From Methanomicrobia archaeon LH_S14 (GTDB taxonomy: Archaea; Halobacteriota; Syntropharchaeia; Alkanophagales; Methanospirareceae), in the NCBI GenBank assembly GCA_023659775.1, contig JAGXOS010000004.1, positions 1 to 34,848 on the forward strand: a stretch of 34,848 nt of DNA, in the 5' to 3' direction. The position numbers and the translations under genes are program-made. Shown in pieces: positions 1 to 8,371 of the stretch. How positions within the stretch are numbered: the first letter of the stretch is position 1; each line of letters opens with the position of its first letter. The notes below the pieces were generated by a model, which made no database searches, was not told the origin of the DNA, and saw only the letters and a list, made by a program, of their open reading frames with translations.

Positions 1-97
1 TTCCATCAGCTCCCGTTGGTTATATGATTTTTTAACTGTCTTCTTCAAGGAGTGGAGTTTTTCAAAATTCTCACAGATTAACTCAGATTACACAGAT

Positions 98-343
98 TTA
101 TTTATTATCCATCAGCTTTTCGTACTCAGGAAGATTTTTCCTTATCTTGACGATACCATATTCCTCTTTCCAGAGATTCAATCGCTTTAGTTTTTTAACA
201 AATGATTCCATCTGCCCCTCTGTAAGCATGATCTCTCCGCACTCTGGACATTTCTCGACTTCGTGTAGAACGATGACATCGGCCATCACGTATGCGTCTT
301 GTTCAATCTTCATTTCTGCTCCGCATCTCGGGCATTTATCCAT
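98..343 (-). CDS. YgiT-type zinc-finger / MqsA-like antitoxin N-domain protein
   Basis: MDKCPRCGAEM...VLHEVEKCPECGEIMLTEGQ: two CxxC knuckles plus the E-x-CPxCGE motif typical of YgiT-type zinc fingers. Confidence 0.6.
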   Translation of the reverse strand: MDKCPRCGAEMKIEQDAYVMADVIVLHEVEKCPECGEIMLTEGQMESFVKKLKRLNLWKEEYGIVKIRKNLPEYEKLMDNK

Positions 344-481
344 TTTCAATCCCCTCTTTTAACTTCTTTTATTCTTTCCTTTAAGCAGTACAGATCAATT
401 GAATAGAGTGCGATTTGATCTCTTGCGGTCTTGGTATACCTGAATGTTTTGTTAGATATCTGCATCATTTTTTCTCCTACA

Positions 482-532
482 GCCGGTGCCTTTTGCTATT
501 TTTTGCAGGCTTTGATTTACGATTTCGGACAT
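482..532 (-). pseudogene. 5' stub of a polysaccharide flippase-like gene
   Basis: Minus-strand ATG reads MSEIVNQSLQKIAKGTG, resembling the N-terminus of archaeal flippases, then runs into unrelated sequence (CRRKNDADI*). Confidence 0.45.
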
Positions 533-579
533 GGTATCACTCCTACTTTATCCATAGGGAAAGGGAGAAAGGCAAATGG

Positions 580-767
580 CTAAGGGGAAAAGGTTTTCGA
601 CCGTGCCGATATCAATTTTGAATTTGAAAGCATACTTGATATTTCTGCACATCCTTTCTCTATCTCCTTAAATGTTTCTTTTTGGATATTTGATAGATGT
701 AAACCGCAAGGTTTTTACCCTTCTGCCAAACTCTAAGTTCTTTAAATTTAAAACCCCCTTTACCCAT
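580..767 (-). pseudogene. four-helix-bundle protein (23S rRNA-IVP / S23 family) with internal deletion
   Basis: N-terminus MGKGGFKFKELRVWQKGKNLAVYIYQIS joins in another frame to the C-terminus KETFKEIEKGCAEISSMLSNSKLI; the middle is missing. Confidence 0.6.
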
Positions 768-871
768 TAGCCTTTCGCCTCTTGCCTTTTGCCCTCATCT
801 CCCCTCCTATAAACCATGTCCAACACAAATACCAATCAATTTTTATCACATGGAGATAATGTATAAAAACC

Positions 872-976
872 ATGTTCATATTCGGTCACATAGGGATCAC
901 GCTCGGCATCGCATTCGTCATATCACGATTAGTTCTTCCAGGGATAGGGGAAGGGATAAGACCGAAGATCAACTAA
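872..976 (+). pseudogene. 5' stub of a membrane-bound metal-dependent hydrolase-like (DUF457-type) gene
   Basis: MFIFGHIGITLGIAFVISRLVLPGIGEGIRPKIN*; the N-terminus (MFxFGHxGITLG) resembles this membrane family but stops after 34 aa. Confidence 0.4.
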
Positions 977-1060
977 CACTTTTTCTTTTTACAAAACACT
1001 TTCTTTTCCGCGAAGCATTTTTGATAAAACTTTTCTTAAAAAGTTTAAAGAAAGGTTTGT

Positions 1061-1165
1061 ATGCATAAAAAGGTGAAGAGGATTACGAGCGCGAGGTCTT
1101 TTGGGAAGTGTTTGATTTCCATTCTGTTCTTTGGTATGGCGATTTTCATGGTATCACTTATCTAA
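1061..1165 (+). pseudogene. possible 5' stub of a membrane protein
   Basis: MHKKVKRITSARSFGKCLISILFFGMAIFMVSLI*: basic N-terminus plus one TM segment, then stop; similar length to neighbouring stubs. Confidence 0.25.
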
Positions 1166-1551
1166 TCGTTATCTCCACTTTCTGTCAAAATATCGTCTCT
1201 ATCCTTGATTATTACCCTATCTTTCCTTTCGATTTCAGTAGTAACAAGAATGTATTCTCGGTGTTTGCAGATGGATACACCTTCCAATTCGCCCAAACCC
1301 AAAGATCTCCGTTCTTCTATCAATCTACTCAAAAGCTCTAATTCTTCTTTGTTTAGCGGCGTTACTTCGAGAATTCCGCTCTCTATGACTTAATCAACGA
1401 ATTCATACCCACGCTCTCTTGCTTTGAAAAGGTCATTGTAAACCGAAGGAGGAATAAAGAACCTTGCATTAGGAAATAACCCCCTTAATAAATCCAGCCT
1501 TTTTATCTTTCCGAAAGTGCTTAGAACATCAGTGTCAAAGACTAAACTCAT
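1162..1551 (-). pseudogene. PIN-domain (VapC/DUF3368-like) toxin with in-frame nonsense codon
   Basis: MSLVFDTDVLSTFGKIKRLDLLRGLFPNARFFIPPSVYNDLFKARERGYEFVD*VIESGILEVTPLNKEELELLSRLIEERRSLGLGELEGVSICKHREYILVTTEIERK; TAA at codon 54 (plus-strand 1390-1392), frame open on both sides. Confidence 0.65.
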
Positions 1552-1886
1552 CGCTTCAACCTTTTGATTAGTTCAACACCTTTCTCCAACTCCTCCACAC
1601 TCCTTGAGCCCACTTCTCTCCTTACCCCCCTATCTGCTAATATGTCTTTGAACTCGATTGTTGTTACTCCTGCGATCTCCGCGGCTTTGCCCAGCGATAC
1701 CACACCCTCTTTATAAAGTTCAATAGCCGCAGCCGTTCTAAGATCAGGCTTAGCATTTAGCAAAGTTCTAAAAGCATCTTTTACCGCCTCGTCAACGCTG
1801 CCATAATATCCGGATTTAATCAAAGCTCTTATTTCCTTTTCAATAATTGCAGGTAATGCAAATATTTCTGCCATTTTGTTTATCAC
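1548..1886 (-). CDS. UPF0175-type antitoxin, RHH-like N-terminus
   Basis: AIELYKEGVVSLGKAAEIAGVTTIEFKDILADRGV is the UPF0175 helix-turn-helix; its stop overlaps the PIN ORF start (ATGA). Confidence 0.7.
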   Translation of the reverse strand: MINKMAEIFALPAIIEKEIRALIKSGYYGSVDEAVKDAFRTLLNAKPDLRTAAAIELYKEGVVSLGKAAEIAGVTTIEFKDILADRGVRREVGSRSVEELEKGVELIKRLKR

Positions 1887-1962
1887 TTGATATATTTGTA
1901 GTCTTCTACCTTATATAAAACATTAATTTCCTTTGCACCCTTCCAACCCTTAGATTTCTTCC

Positions 1963-2088
1963 TTAGTCTATCCTGTGTTGAAATAGCATAGCATTCTCTA
2001 TTCTGCTTCTATCTCTCAATCTCGCTCCCATGATTATCTCTAATCTCTTTTCAACCACATTTATCTCATCCATTCTTCCCGCCTCCAT
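1963..2088 (-). other. short ORF or 5' stub, unknown
   Basis: MEAGRMDEINVVEKRLEIIMGARLRDRSRIENAMLFQHRID*; 41 codons, no family recognised. Confidence 0.2.
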
Positions 2089-2145
2089 TTTCTGTCACCT
2101 TTGATATGTCCTTTGATGTGTTTTAATTTATATATCTATGCATCT

Positions 2146-2226
2146 TTAATTTTCAATCACGAAAGCTTTTGGTAATGACAAGCCCACGTAGCCTAAGCCG
2201 ATGATGCAAACGGTTTCGTTTTTCAT
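2146..2226 (-). pseudogene. 5' stub of a UDP/GDP-sugar dehydrogenase
   Basis: MKNETVCIIGLGYVGLSLPKAFVIEN*: Rossmann GxGYVG N-terminus of nucleotide-sugar dehydrogenases, truncated at 26 aa. Confidence 0.6.
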
Positions 2227-2246
2227 ATCCCTTATTATCATTTATC

Positions 2247-2438
2247 TTACCTCAGCTCCAGAACTTTCTCTTTTCTTATATCCTCCCCTCTTGCCTTTTC
2301 AATGACTTCTTTCGCTGTCATGCCTTTAAATATCGCTCTTAGCGAGCCCTTTTCTTCAGAAATATCTGGAAATGGCTTGAGTAAAATGCCTTCCCCAGAC
2401 TCAACTACAATCGCTCTGTCCTTAAACCCAATTGGCAA
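2247..2438 (-). pseudogene. AbrB/MazE-like antitoxin, apparently N-terminally truncated
   Basis: LPIGFKDRAIVVESGEGILLKPFPDISEEKGSLRAIFKGMTAKEVIEKARGE resembles the C-terminal part of AbrB-type antitoxins; a TAA lies shortly upstream in frame. Confidence 0.4.
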
Positions 2439-2475
2439 AACTATTAAACCCGATTACCATCTACTTAAACATAAG

Positions 2476-3765
2476 ATGAAGTGGCTGGATAGAATCATTG
2501 GCACGGAGGAGATACCCTCCACGGTCTCCTTCGATGAAATAGATACCTGGCTGGACATGGTATCGAAATCGCTATTTCGCGGTCTGAGTGCAAATGCCGA
2601 TCAGTTATACGGAGAGATAAAAGATACACGTGAGAGACTGAAGCAAAACATCTCTGAGCTTCAGGATGCCGAACCAATTGAAGATATACCAGCTCCTATC
2701 ACAAAAATAGGATTGCCCAATCGTGATAAGATGGTTAAGCATCTCTATTCGCTGACTGAAAAGATGTTGATCCCGACCAAAACCGATTATAAGACTGTTT
2801 TATCCTTTTACAGCGTAACCGCTTCCAACATAGAATTCGCTTTTGGCAAGTCAAAGTCATCGAAGACCATCTACTATGTTCGCTCGCTATTCCCGGATGA
2901 GGTTAAGGAAGTTATCTCAGACATTGATCGATTGAAAGCCCTTCTTAACCAGCTTATCGCACCTATTAAGGGAAAAGAAAGCCAGATTATAAATTTTGAG
3001 CGTGTGCCAGAGATAGTACGAGAAATAAAAAATCTGAAATCGGGGATAGAAAAGGAAAAAGAGCAGGTCCACGAACAAGAAGAAGAGTGTTCCGTACTCG
3101 GTAAGAGAATCGAAATGGATGGGAAAAGATTGAGCGCGATTGAAGAAAAGGAAGAATGGATGCGATTCAAAGAGCTCGAAATCGAATTAGCTTCATCGGA
3201 AGAGGAATTAAACGCACTCGAATCGAATATCCACGAATTATTCTCTCCAATTAACAAAGCACTCAACCTGTTGAAGAAGCAGGATGAGACCGGGCGGTAT
3301 ACCCTTACTCCTGAAGAGAGAAGAGCGTTATCTTCTATTCTGTCATCTCCAATTCGAGCGCTCGATGAAGATATCCGCGATTTCCTCCTCTCCATAAAAA
3401 ATGTCATAGAAGGAGATGACTCTATCCTGAAGGAACGAAAGCGAGACAAGACACTGAAATGGATAGACCATCTGTTAAATACCGGGTTATCCCCTATCAA
3501 GGAAAAACGTGCTCGGTTACAATCGAGAATTAAAGAGACCAAAGGTAAGCTTTCGAATATGACGATACTCAAAGATAGAAAGGAGATCGAACGATCAATC
3601 ATTTCAGCTAAGGAGCAACTTGCTCAATTACAAGAAAGAATAGACCGATCTAAAAGACACATAGTTTCGCTGCAAGAGAAAGTCACAGAGAACGAGAGGT
3701 TTTTGTTAGAGGTTTTGGAAGGTATTACAGGTAAGAAAATTGATGTTAAATTTGATAGAGGGTAA
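2476..3765 (+). CDS. large coiled-coil protein, function unknown
   Basis: Long Glu/Lys/Arg-rich heptad-like segments; ATG at 2476 (MKWLDRIIGTEE) is more plausible than the 5'-most start because the upstream part overlaps the AbrB-like ORF. Confidence 0.55.
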   Translation: MKWLDRIIGTEEIPSTVSFDEIDTWLDMVSKSLFRGLSANADQLYGEIKDTRERLKQNISELQDAEPIEDIPAPITKIGLPNRDKMVKHLYSLTEKMLIPTKTDYKTVLSFYSVTASNIEFAFGKSKSSKTIYYVRSLFPDEVKEVISDIDRLKALLNQLIAPIKGKESQIINFERVPEIVREIKNLKSGIEKEKEQVHEQEEECSVLGKRIEMDGKRLSAIEEKEEWMRFKELEIELASSEEELNALESNIHELFSPINKALNLLKKQDETGRYTLTPEERRALSSILSSPIRALDEDIRDFLLSIKNVIEGDDSILKERKRDKTLKWIDHLLNTGLSPIKEKRARLQSRIKETKGKLSNMTILKDRKEIERSIISAKEQLAQLQERIDRSKRHIVSLQEKVTENERFLLEVLEGITGKKIDVKFDRG

Positions 3766-3769
3766 AAAA

Positions 3770-5989
3770 GTGAAAAGCCGAAGAAGAGATAGTGGAGTGA
3801 CATTTGTGCTCGTTATTCTATTCGCAACAACAATGGCATTTGGGTGCTTTGGATACTCTTCCACGGCAACAGTTCACGCACCTATCATTACAGGAGTATA
3901 TTATGACACCTATCTGAAAGGGGATACCGATGGTGAGTTTATAAGGATACATAATCCCACCGGGAGTTCAATCAACATCGGTGGATGGCAGATAACAGAT
4001 TATGGAGAAAGGGAGGGTGTTATTACATTTCCGGAATGGGCGAATATAAGTGCTGGAGATAGTTTATACCTTGCATATAACGCAACTGCATTTTATGACG
4101 AGATGTTTCAGGAAGCAGATTTTGAGTATGGTGTGGATTCTGACTCAACACCAAATATGACGAAAATGGATAAACAGCTAAAATTAGCCAATACAGGAGA
4201 TGAAGTAATCCTGAAGAATAACGAAGGCGAGATAATAGATGTTGTGATTTACGGTAACTCGATATATGCAGGAGCTGGATGGACCGATGCTCCTGTGAAA
4301 GATGTAGCTGAAGGCGTAATCTTAGAGCGGGACAGAAACGAGACATCCGGTGAGTATGAGGATACCGATTCAGCGGAGGATTGGAACGACCCCAGAGTAT
4401 ACGTTGTCGGGCAGTCGCACTTTTCTTATGAGACATTCAGTTTTTACGGAAATGTAACGGTGTTTACCTCTCCGGACAGCAGCTTTAGCGAGATTGCAAA
4501 TGCAATAGACAACGCACAAGAATCAATTTATCTCAATGTTTACCTGTTTCATAATTTCTATTTGATGAACCACATAATAGATGCGATAGAAAGGGGCGTT
4601 GAAGTCGAAATAATGCTTGAAGGCGACCCCGTAAATGGGATTGCCGATGATGAAAGGTATATTGCGAACCAAACCATTGCCACAGGCGGAGAAGTAAGGT
4701 TTATGATGAATGACAAAGACAGAGGTATTCATGACAGATATGCGTTCAACCATGCGAAATATGCAATTATAGACAACGAAAAGACGATAGTAATGTCAGA
4801 GAACTGGAAAAATACAGGTGTGCCCACCAACAACACTTTTGGGAACAGAGGTTGGGGTGTTATTATAAACAATCCGGATGTAACAAATTATTTCAGTGCG
4901 GTCTTCTTTGAAGACTGGAAGCCCACAAGCAAAGACAGTTTTCCATTTACTTCGGATGACCCCATTTATGGGAACAAATATGGTAGCCCTCCCCTCGATT
5001 TTGTGCCGAATCGCACAATCCCGACTGGCAATTACTCGCATCCGTTTGATAGCGAAGTTATTTATGGTGAGTTCGATGTTTCTCCAGTTTTAGCTCCTGA
5101 TACCTCGCTAATGCAGACAAAATCTATTATCGGGATGATAAAAGGAGCGAAGAAATCCGTTTATGTCGAGCAGCTTTATATCCACAAGGATTGGAGCTCC
5201 TATGCGGACCTAAAACCAAATCATTTCTTAGAGGCTGCGATCAACGCATCGAGGAGAGGATGTGAAGTAAAGATATTACTAAATCCAACATATAGTTTTG
5301 AGCGTAACCACGCGACAATCGATTATGTCAGGGGCATTGCAGCAAACGAAGGACTAAACTTAGATGTAAAATTTATTGATATTGAAAGCACAGGGCTTAA
5401 CAAAACACATAACAAAGGCGTGATTGTTGACTGCAGCAAAGTTTTGATTTCAAGTATCAACTGGAATGAGCATAGTCCAACAAATAACCGGGAAGCAGGT
5501 CTAATTATCGAAAATGAAGACGTAGCCGGGTTTTATACTGATGTGTTTTTATATGACTGGTATAACGGCTCGTTGCCACCAGAAGCTATCTTCGACACAG
5601 GACCAGGAACTTATCCAAGCATCTTTGGCATGCACAACGGAACGATTACGCTAAATCAAACAATAACCGTGAGCAAGCTTTACACTTATCCATGTACAGG
5701 CACAGGCGGGCATTCTGAACATGTGAGAATATGGAATAGTTCGGGCTTAGATGTAACGGCAAATTGGAAAGGTTACAAAAGGGATTGGCACAATATCTCC
5801 TTTAGCGGTTCATTCACCCTAAAGGCAAATGAAACTTACAATTATACGATTAAAACAGGCTCATATCCGCAGATGCATCACAACAAGACTTTAACCTTGC
5901 CAGAAGGAGAAATCAGATGCATTAAATTTACAGATGCGAATGAGAGGGTTTATTGTGACTGGATACCAGCTATTAAGCTGTGGACGTGA
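3770..5989 (+). CDS. secreted lamin-tail-domain + tandem phospholipase D-like (HKD) protein
   Basis: Signal sequence VKSRRRDSGVTFVLVILFATTMAFGCFG; LTD-like GEFIRIHNPTGSSINIGGWQITD; two HxKx4D motifs (HAKYAIID, HNKGVIVD). Confidence 0.8.
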   Translation: MKSRRRDSGVTFVLVILFATTMAFGCFGYSSTATVHAPIITGVYYDTYLKGDTDGEFIRIHNPTGSSINIGGWQITDYGEREGVITFPEWANISAGDSLYLAYNATAFYDEMFQEADFEYGVDSDSTPNMTKMDKQLKLANTGDEVILKNNEGEIIDVVIYGNSIYAGAGWTDAPVKDVAEGVILERDRNETSGEYEDTDSAEDWNDPRVYVVGQSHFSYETFSFYGNVTVFTSPDSSFSEIANAIDNAQESIYLNVYLFHNFYLMNHIIDAIERGVEVEIMLEGDPVNGIADDERYIANQTIATGGEVRFMMNDKDRGIHDRYAFNHAKYAIIDNEKTIVMSENWKNTGVPTNNTFGNRGWGVIINNPDVTNYFSAVFFEDWKPTSKDSFPFTSDDPIYGNKYGSPPLDFVPNRTIPTGNYSHPFDSEVIYGEFDVSPVLAPDTSLMQTKSIIGMIKGAKKSVYVEQLYIHKDWSSYADLKPNHFLEAAINASRRGCEVKILLNPTYSFERNHATIDYVRGIAANEGLNLDVKFIDIESTGLNKTHNKGVIVDCSKVLISSINWNEHSPTNNREAGLIIENEDVAGFYTDVFLYDWYNGSLPPEAIFDTGPGTYPSIFGMHNGTITLNQTITVSKLYTYPCTGTGGHSEHVRIWNSSGLDVTANWKGYKRDWHNISFSGSFTLKANETYNYTIKTGSYPQMHHNKTLTLPEGEIRCIKFTDANERVYCDWIPAIKLWT

Positions 5990-5995
5990 TAAAAA

Positions 5996-6023
5996 TTTCA
6001 ATTTGCACTTTTCATTTTGCATT
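5996..6023 (+). repeat. AT-rich convergent-gap repeat, copy A
   Basis: TTTCAATTTGCACTTTTCATTTTGCATT; 25/28 identical to copy B at 23857-23884. Confidence 0.6.
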
Positions 6024-6037
6024 GCTTTGACCAATTA

Positions 6038-6430
6038 TCACGATTTCCCCTCTCCCTCTTTTACCAATAGCTCCTCTATCGGTTTCGTCCCATACTCCTT
6101 TATCTTCACGTTTATCTGCGATATCTCCGTTGATATTTCGTTACCTCTGACCGACTTCCTTCTCCTTTTACCACGCTCTTTTGGTCTGTAACCCGGTGGA
6201 GAAGTGATTAAGATCCTCTTCCTCGCAGTCCCCGCCATATCTTTTCGCATTGGCATACCCTCTTTATCCGAGCCACCGGTTATTCCCAGCTCATAGCCGC
6301 CCAAGCCGAGAATATCCGCATCCACCGCGTCGCCTATTCGTTTACCAATGAATAAAACATTAGCTTCTGTATCCTTACCTTCTATCTTATATGCCTTCCC
6401 TGTTTTCGAGTCGCTTATTACAATTTGCAT
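6038..6430 (-). CDS. rps6e: 30S ribosomal protein S6e
   Basis: MQIVISDSKTGKAYKIEGKD...GKRIGDAVDADILGLGGYELGITGGSDKEGMPMRKD...RKSVRGNEIS is characteristic S6e. Confidence 0.95.
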   Translation of the reverse strand: MQIVISDSKTGKAYKIEGKDTEANVLFIGKRIGDAVDADILGLGGYELGITGGSDKEGMPMRKDMAGTARKRILITSPPGYRPKERGKRRRKSVRGNEISTEISQINVKIKEYGTKPIEELLVKEGEGKS

Positions 6431-6781
6431 TTTGTTCTTCCTTCTCCTTTATTTTATATTCTCATCTTCTAATAACTCTTTGAGTTCTCTTTAAACTTTT
6501 TCTTTATTCATAATTTGGTTCACTTTAAAAAAACGCATTCTTACCACCTCAGAAGCTTCAAAAGAGCCGGAAAGTCCCCAGACTGAGCGAAAGCAACCCA
6601 AATTCGGTTAATTGTTAAAAAGCATAATGAGAAATGCGAGGTAGGAGATGCATAAATTGGGGAAGTTGAAGAGAATACAAGTGCCAAAGCGGCGAAAGAG
6701 GAAGAGAGAAAATAACTGAAACGAAATTTCAACTGACCGAAAGTAATAAATGTTAGCTATGAAGTATGTTCTAAAAAATAA

Positions 6782-6789
6782 AAAATGTT
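6782..6789. repeat. target site duplication (left) AAAATGTT
   Basis: Identical 8-mer at 8364-8371 flanking the IS66-type element. Confidence 0.85.
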
Positions 6790-8363
6790 GTATCTATTCA
6801 GGTTTTTAAAGTTATTCCCTTTTGACAAAATAGCAGTTGCGAAGAATATCTTGGTTCAAAATGAGAAGTAATGTGTGAAAATCGTTAAAAACCGAAAATC
6901 ATAAAACTAATGAACACGAATTGAAAATGCAGAATGAACGGTGGCTACATAGTGATTATGGAGGATTTGCAGAGAGAAAACAGAGAACTAAGAGAAGAAG
7001 TCAATCGTCTGCGTAAAGGACTTGAAGAGAAGGAATCAAAGAACAAAGACCTGCAAGAAGAGGTTAACAAGCAGAAAGAAGAGATTAACGAATTAAAAGA
7101 GGAGAATCAAAAGTTAAGACAGGAGATTTTCGGCTTAAAATCATCCAAAAAGAGGAGACGAAGCTAGAACACAGACACAAAACAGAAACGTAAAAAGAGA
7201 GGACCTCCTTTTGGACACAAGGGAACTTCACGCAAGCGACCGGATAGAGTGGACACGACCATTGTCCTCGAGCTCGAGGAGTGCCCTTACTGCGGTGGGG
7301 AGCTCAAAGAATTGGAGGATGTGAGGGTGAGATATGAGGAAGAAATCATCCCTGTCCCCCTTTATGTGATCAAATACATCATCAAGCAGGGATATTGCAA
7401 GCACTGTGACAGGGTTGTTTATCCCGAAGTCCCTGAGACAATTGGTAATCGCCATTTTGGCGTTCGTTTCCTCCTTTATATCGCTTACCTGAGGTATGTC
7501 ATGAATTTGCCTGAAGGCAAGATTGCAACGCTCCTGAATGACACTTACAATGCTCACGTCTCGGTAGGAACGGTGGTTGACTACCTCAAAAAGGCTGCTG
7601 AACTGTTCGGTGATGAATACAAGCGTATAAAGAAGGAGATGCGGGAATCGCACATTTGCAACTACGATGACACAGGGCAGCGAGTGGACAGGAGGAACAG
7701 GTGGCTTTGGGCTTTTGTCTCAAAGGAAGCGGTGTTATATCTCACGAGCAAGAACCGGGGAAAGAAAGTGGTGATAAAAGTTCTCGGAGAAGACTATGAC
7801 GGTGTGAGCGGGCAGGATTTCTATCCCTCGTTCGACGGCGCGCCGGGACGGAAGCAGAAATGCTGGTCGCATCAGATAGTGCCTGCGAGGGAACTCACAG
7901 AGAAGAAAAAACCACCACCGGAATCACTCGAATTCTACGAAGGAATATCGCAGATTTTTGAGGATGCAAAGGAGGCAGAGAAGGCACTAAAAACCAGCGA
8001 GGATCGGGAAAGGGTGTATACCGACTTCGTTGAACGCCTGGAGAAGTTCGTGACGCAGGAGGGGAAATGGAAGCATCATGGAGTGAAAAAACTGGCGAAG
8101 CGGGCATTGAAGTACAGGCATGAACTGTTCACTTTCATACTCGTTCCTGGTGTGGACCCTACAAACAATGTCGCTGAGCGTGCTCTAAGACCGGGTGTGC
8201 GACAAAGGAAAATATGGGGATGCTTCAGAACCAAAAAGGGTGCTAAAAACAGGGATATCATGATGAGCGTGATAGGAACGATGAAAATCATGAAAAAGGA
8301 CTTCTTCAGCTACGGAAAGGAATATATCCTCAGCAAATTAAGTTATAAAAGGTGAATAGATAC
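6790..8363 (+). mobile_element. IS66-family insertion sequence, 1574 bp
   Basis: Terminal inverted repeats GTATCTATTCA (6790-6800) / TGAATAGATAC (8353-8363), 8-bp direct repeat AAAATGTT on both sides, IS66-type transposase inside. Confidence 0.88.
6934..8355 (+). pseudogene. IS66-family transposase (TnpC) with a single in-frame TAG
   Basis: N-terminal leucine-zipper ORF 6934-7167 and ORF 7249-8355 are in the same frame, separated only by TAG at 7165-7167; the intervening codons read NTDTKQKRKKRGPPFGHKGTSRKRPDR, a normal IS66 linker. Zinc finger CPYCGGEL and DDE region present. Confidence 0.85.
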
Positions 8364-8371
8364 AAAATGTT
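8364..8371. repeat. target site duplication (right) AAAATGTT, containing the drmA ATG
   Basis: Identical to 6782-6789. Confidence 0.85.

Noticed and set aside
2302-2475. 5' extension of the coiled-coil ORF
   Set aside because: It overlaps the antisense AbrB-like ORF; the composition before MKWLDRI does not resemble the coiled-coil protein.
2874-3602. 242 aa minus-strand ORF
   Set aside because: Ser-rich antisense shadow of the coiled-coil gene; no independent coding signal.
3770-5989. PLD protein as the missing DrmC of the DISARM-like locus
   Set aside because: It is secreted, has an LTD domain, and is separated from drmA by rps6e and the IS on a different transcriptional unit.
7165-7167. 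Whole-genome TAG reassignment
   Set aside because: TAG appears as the apparent terminal stop of several genes here (drmB, aspartate dehydrogenase, 27703-28137); only local readthrough remains possible.
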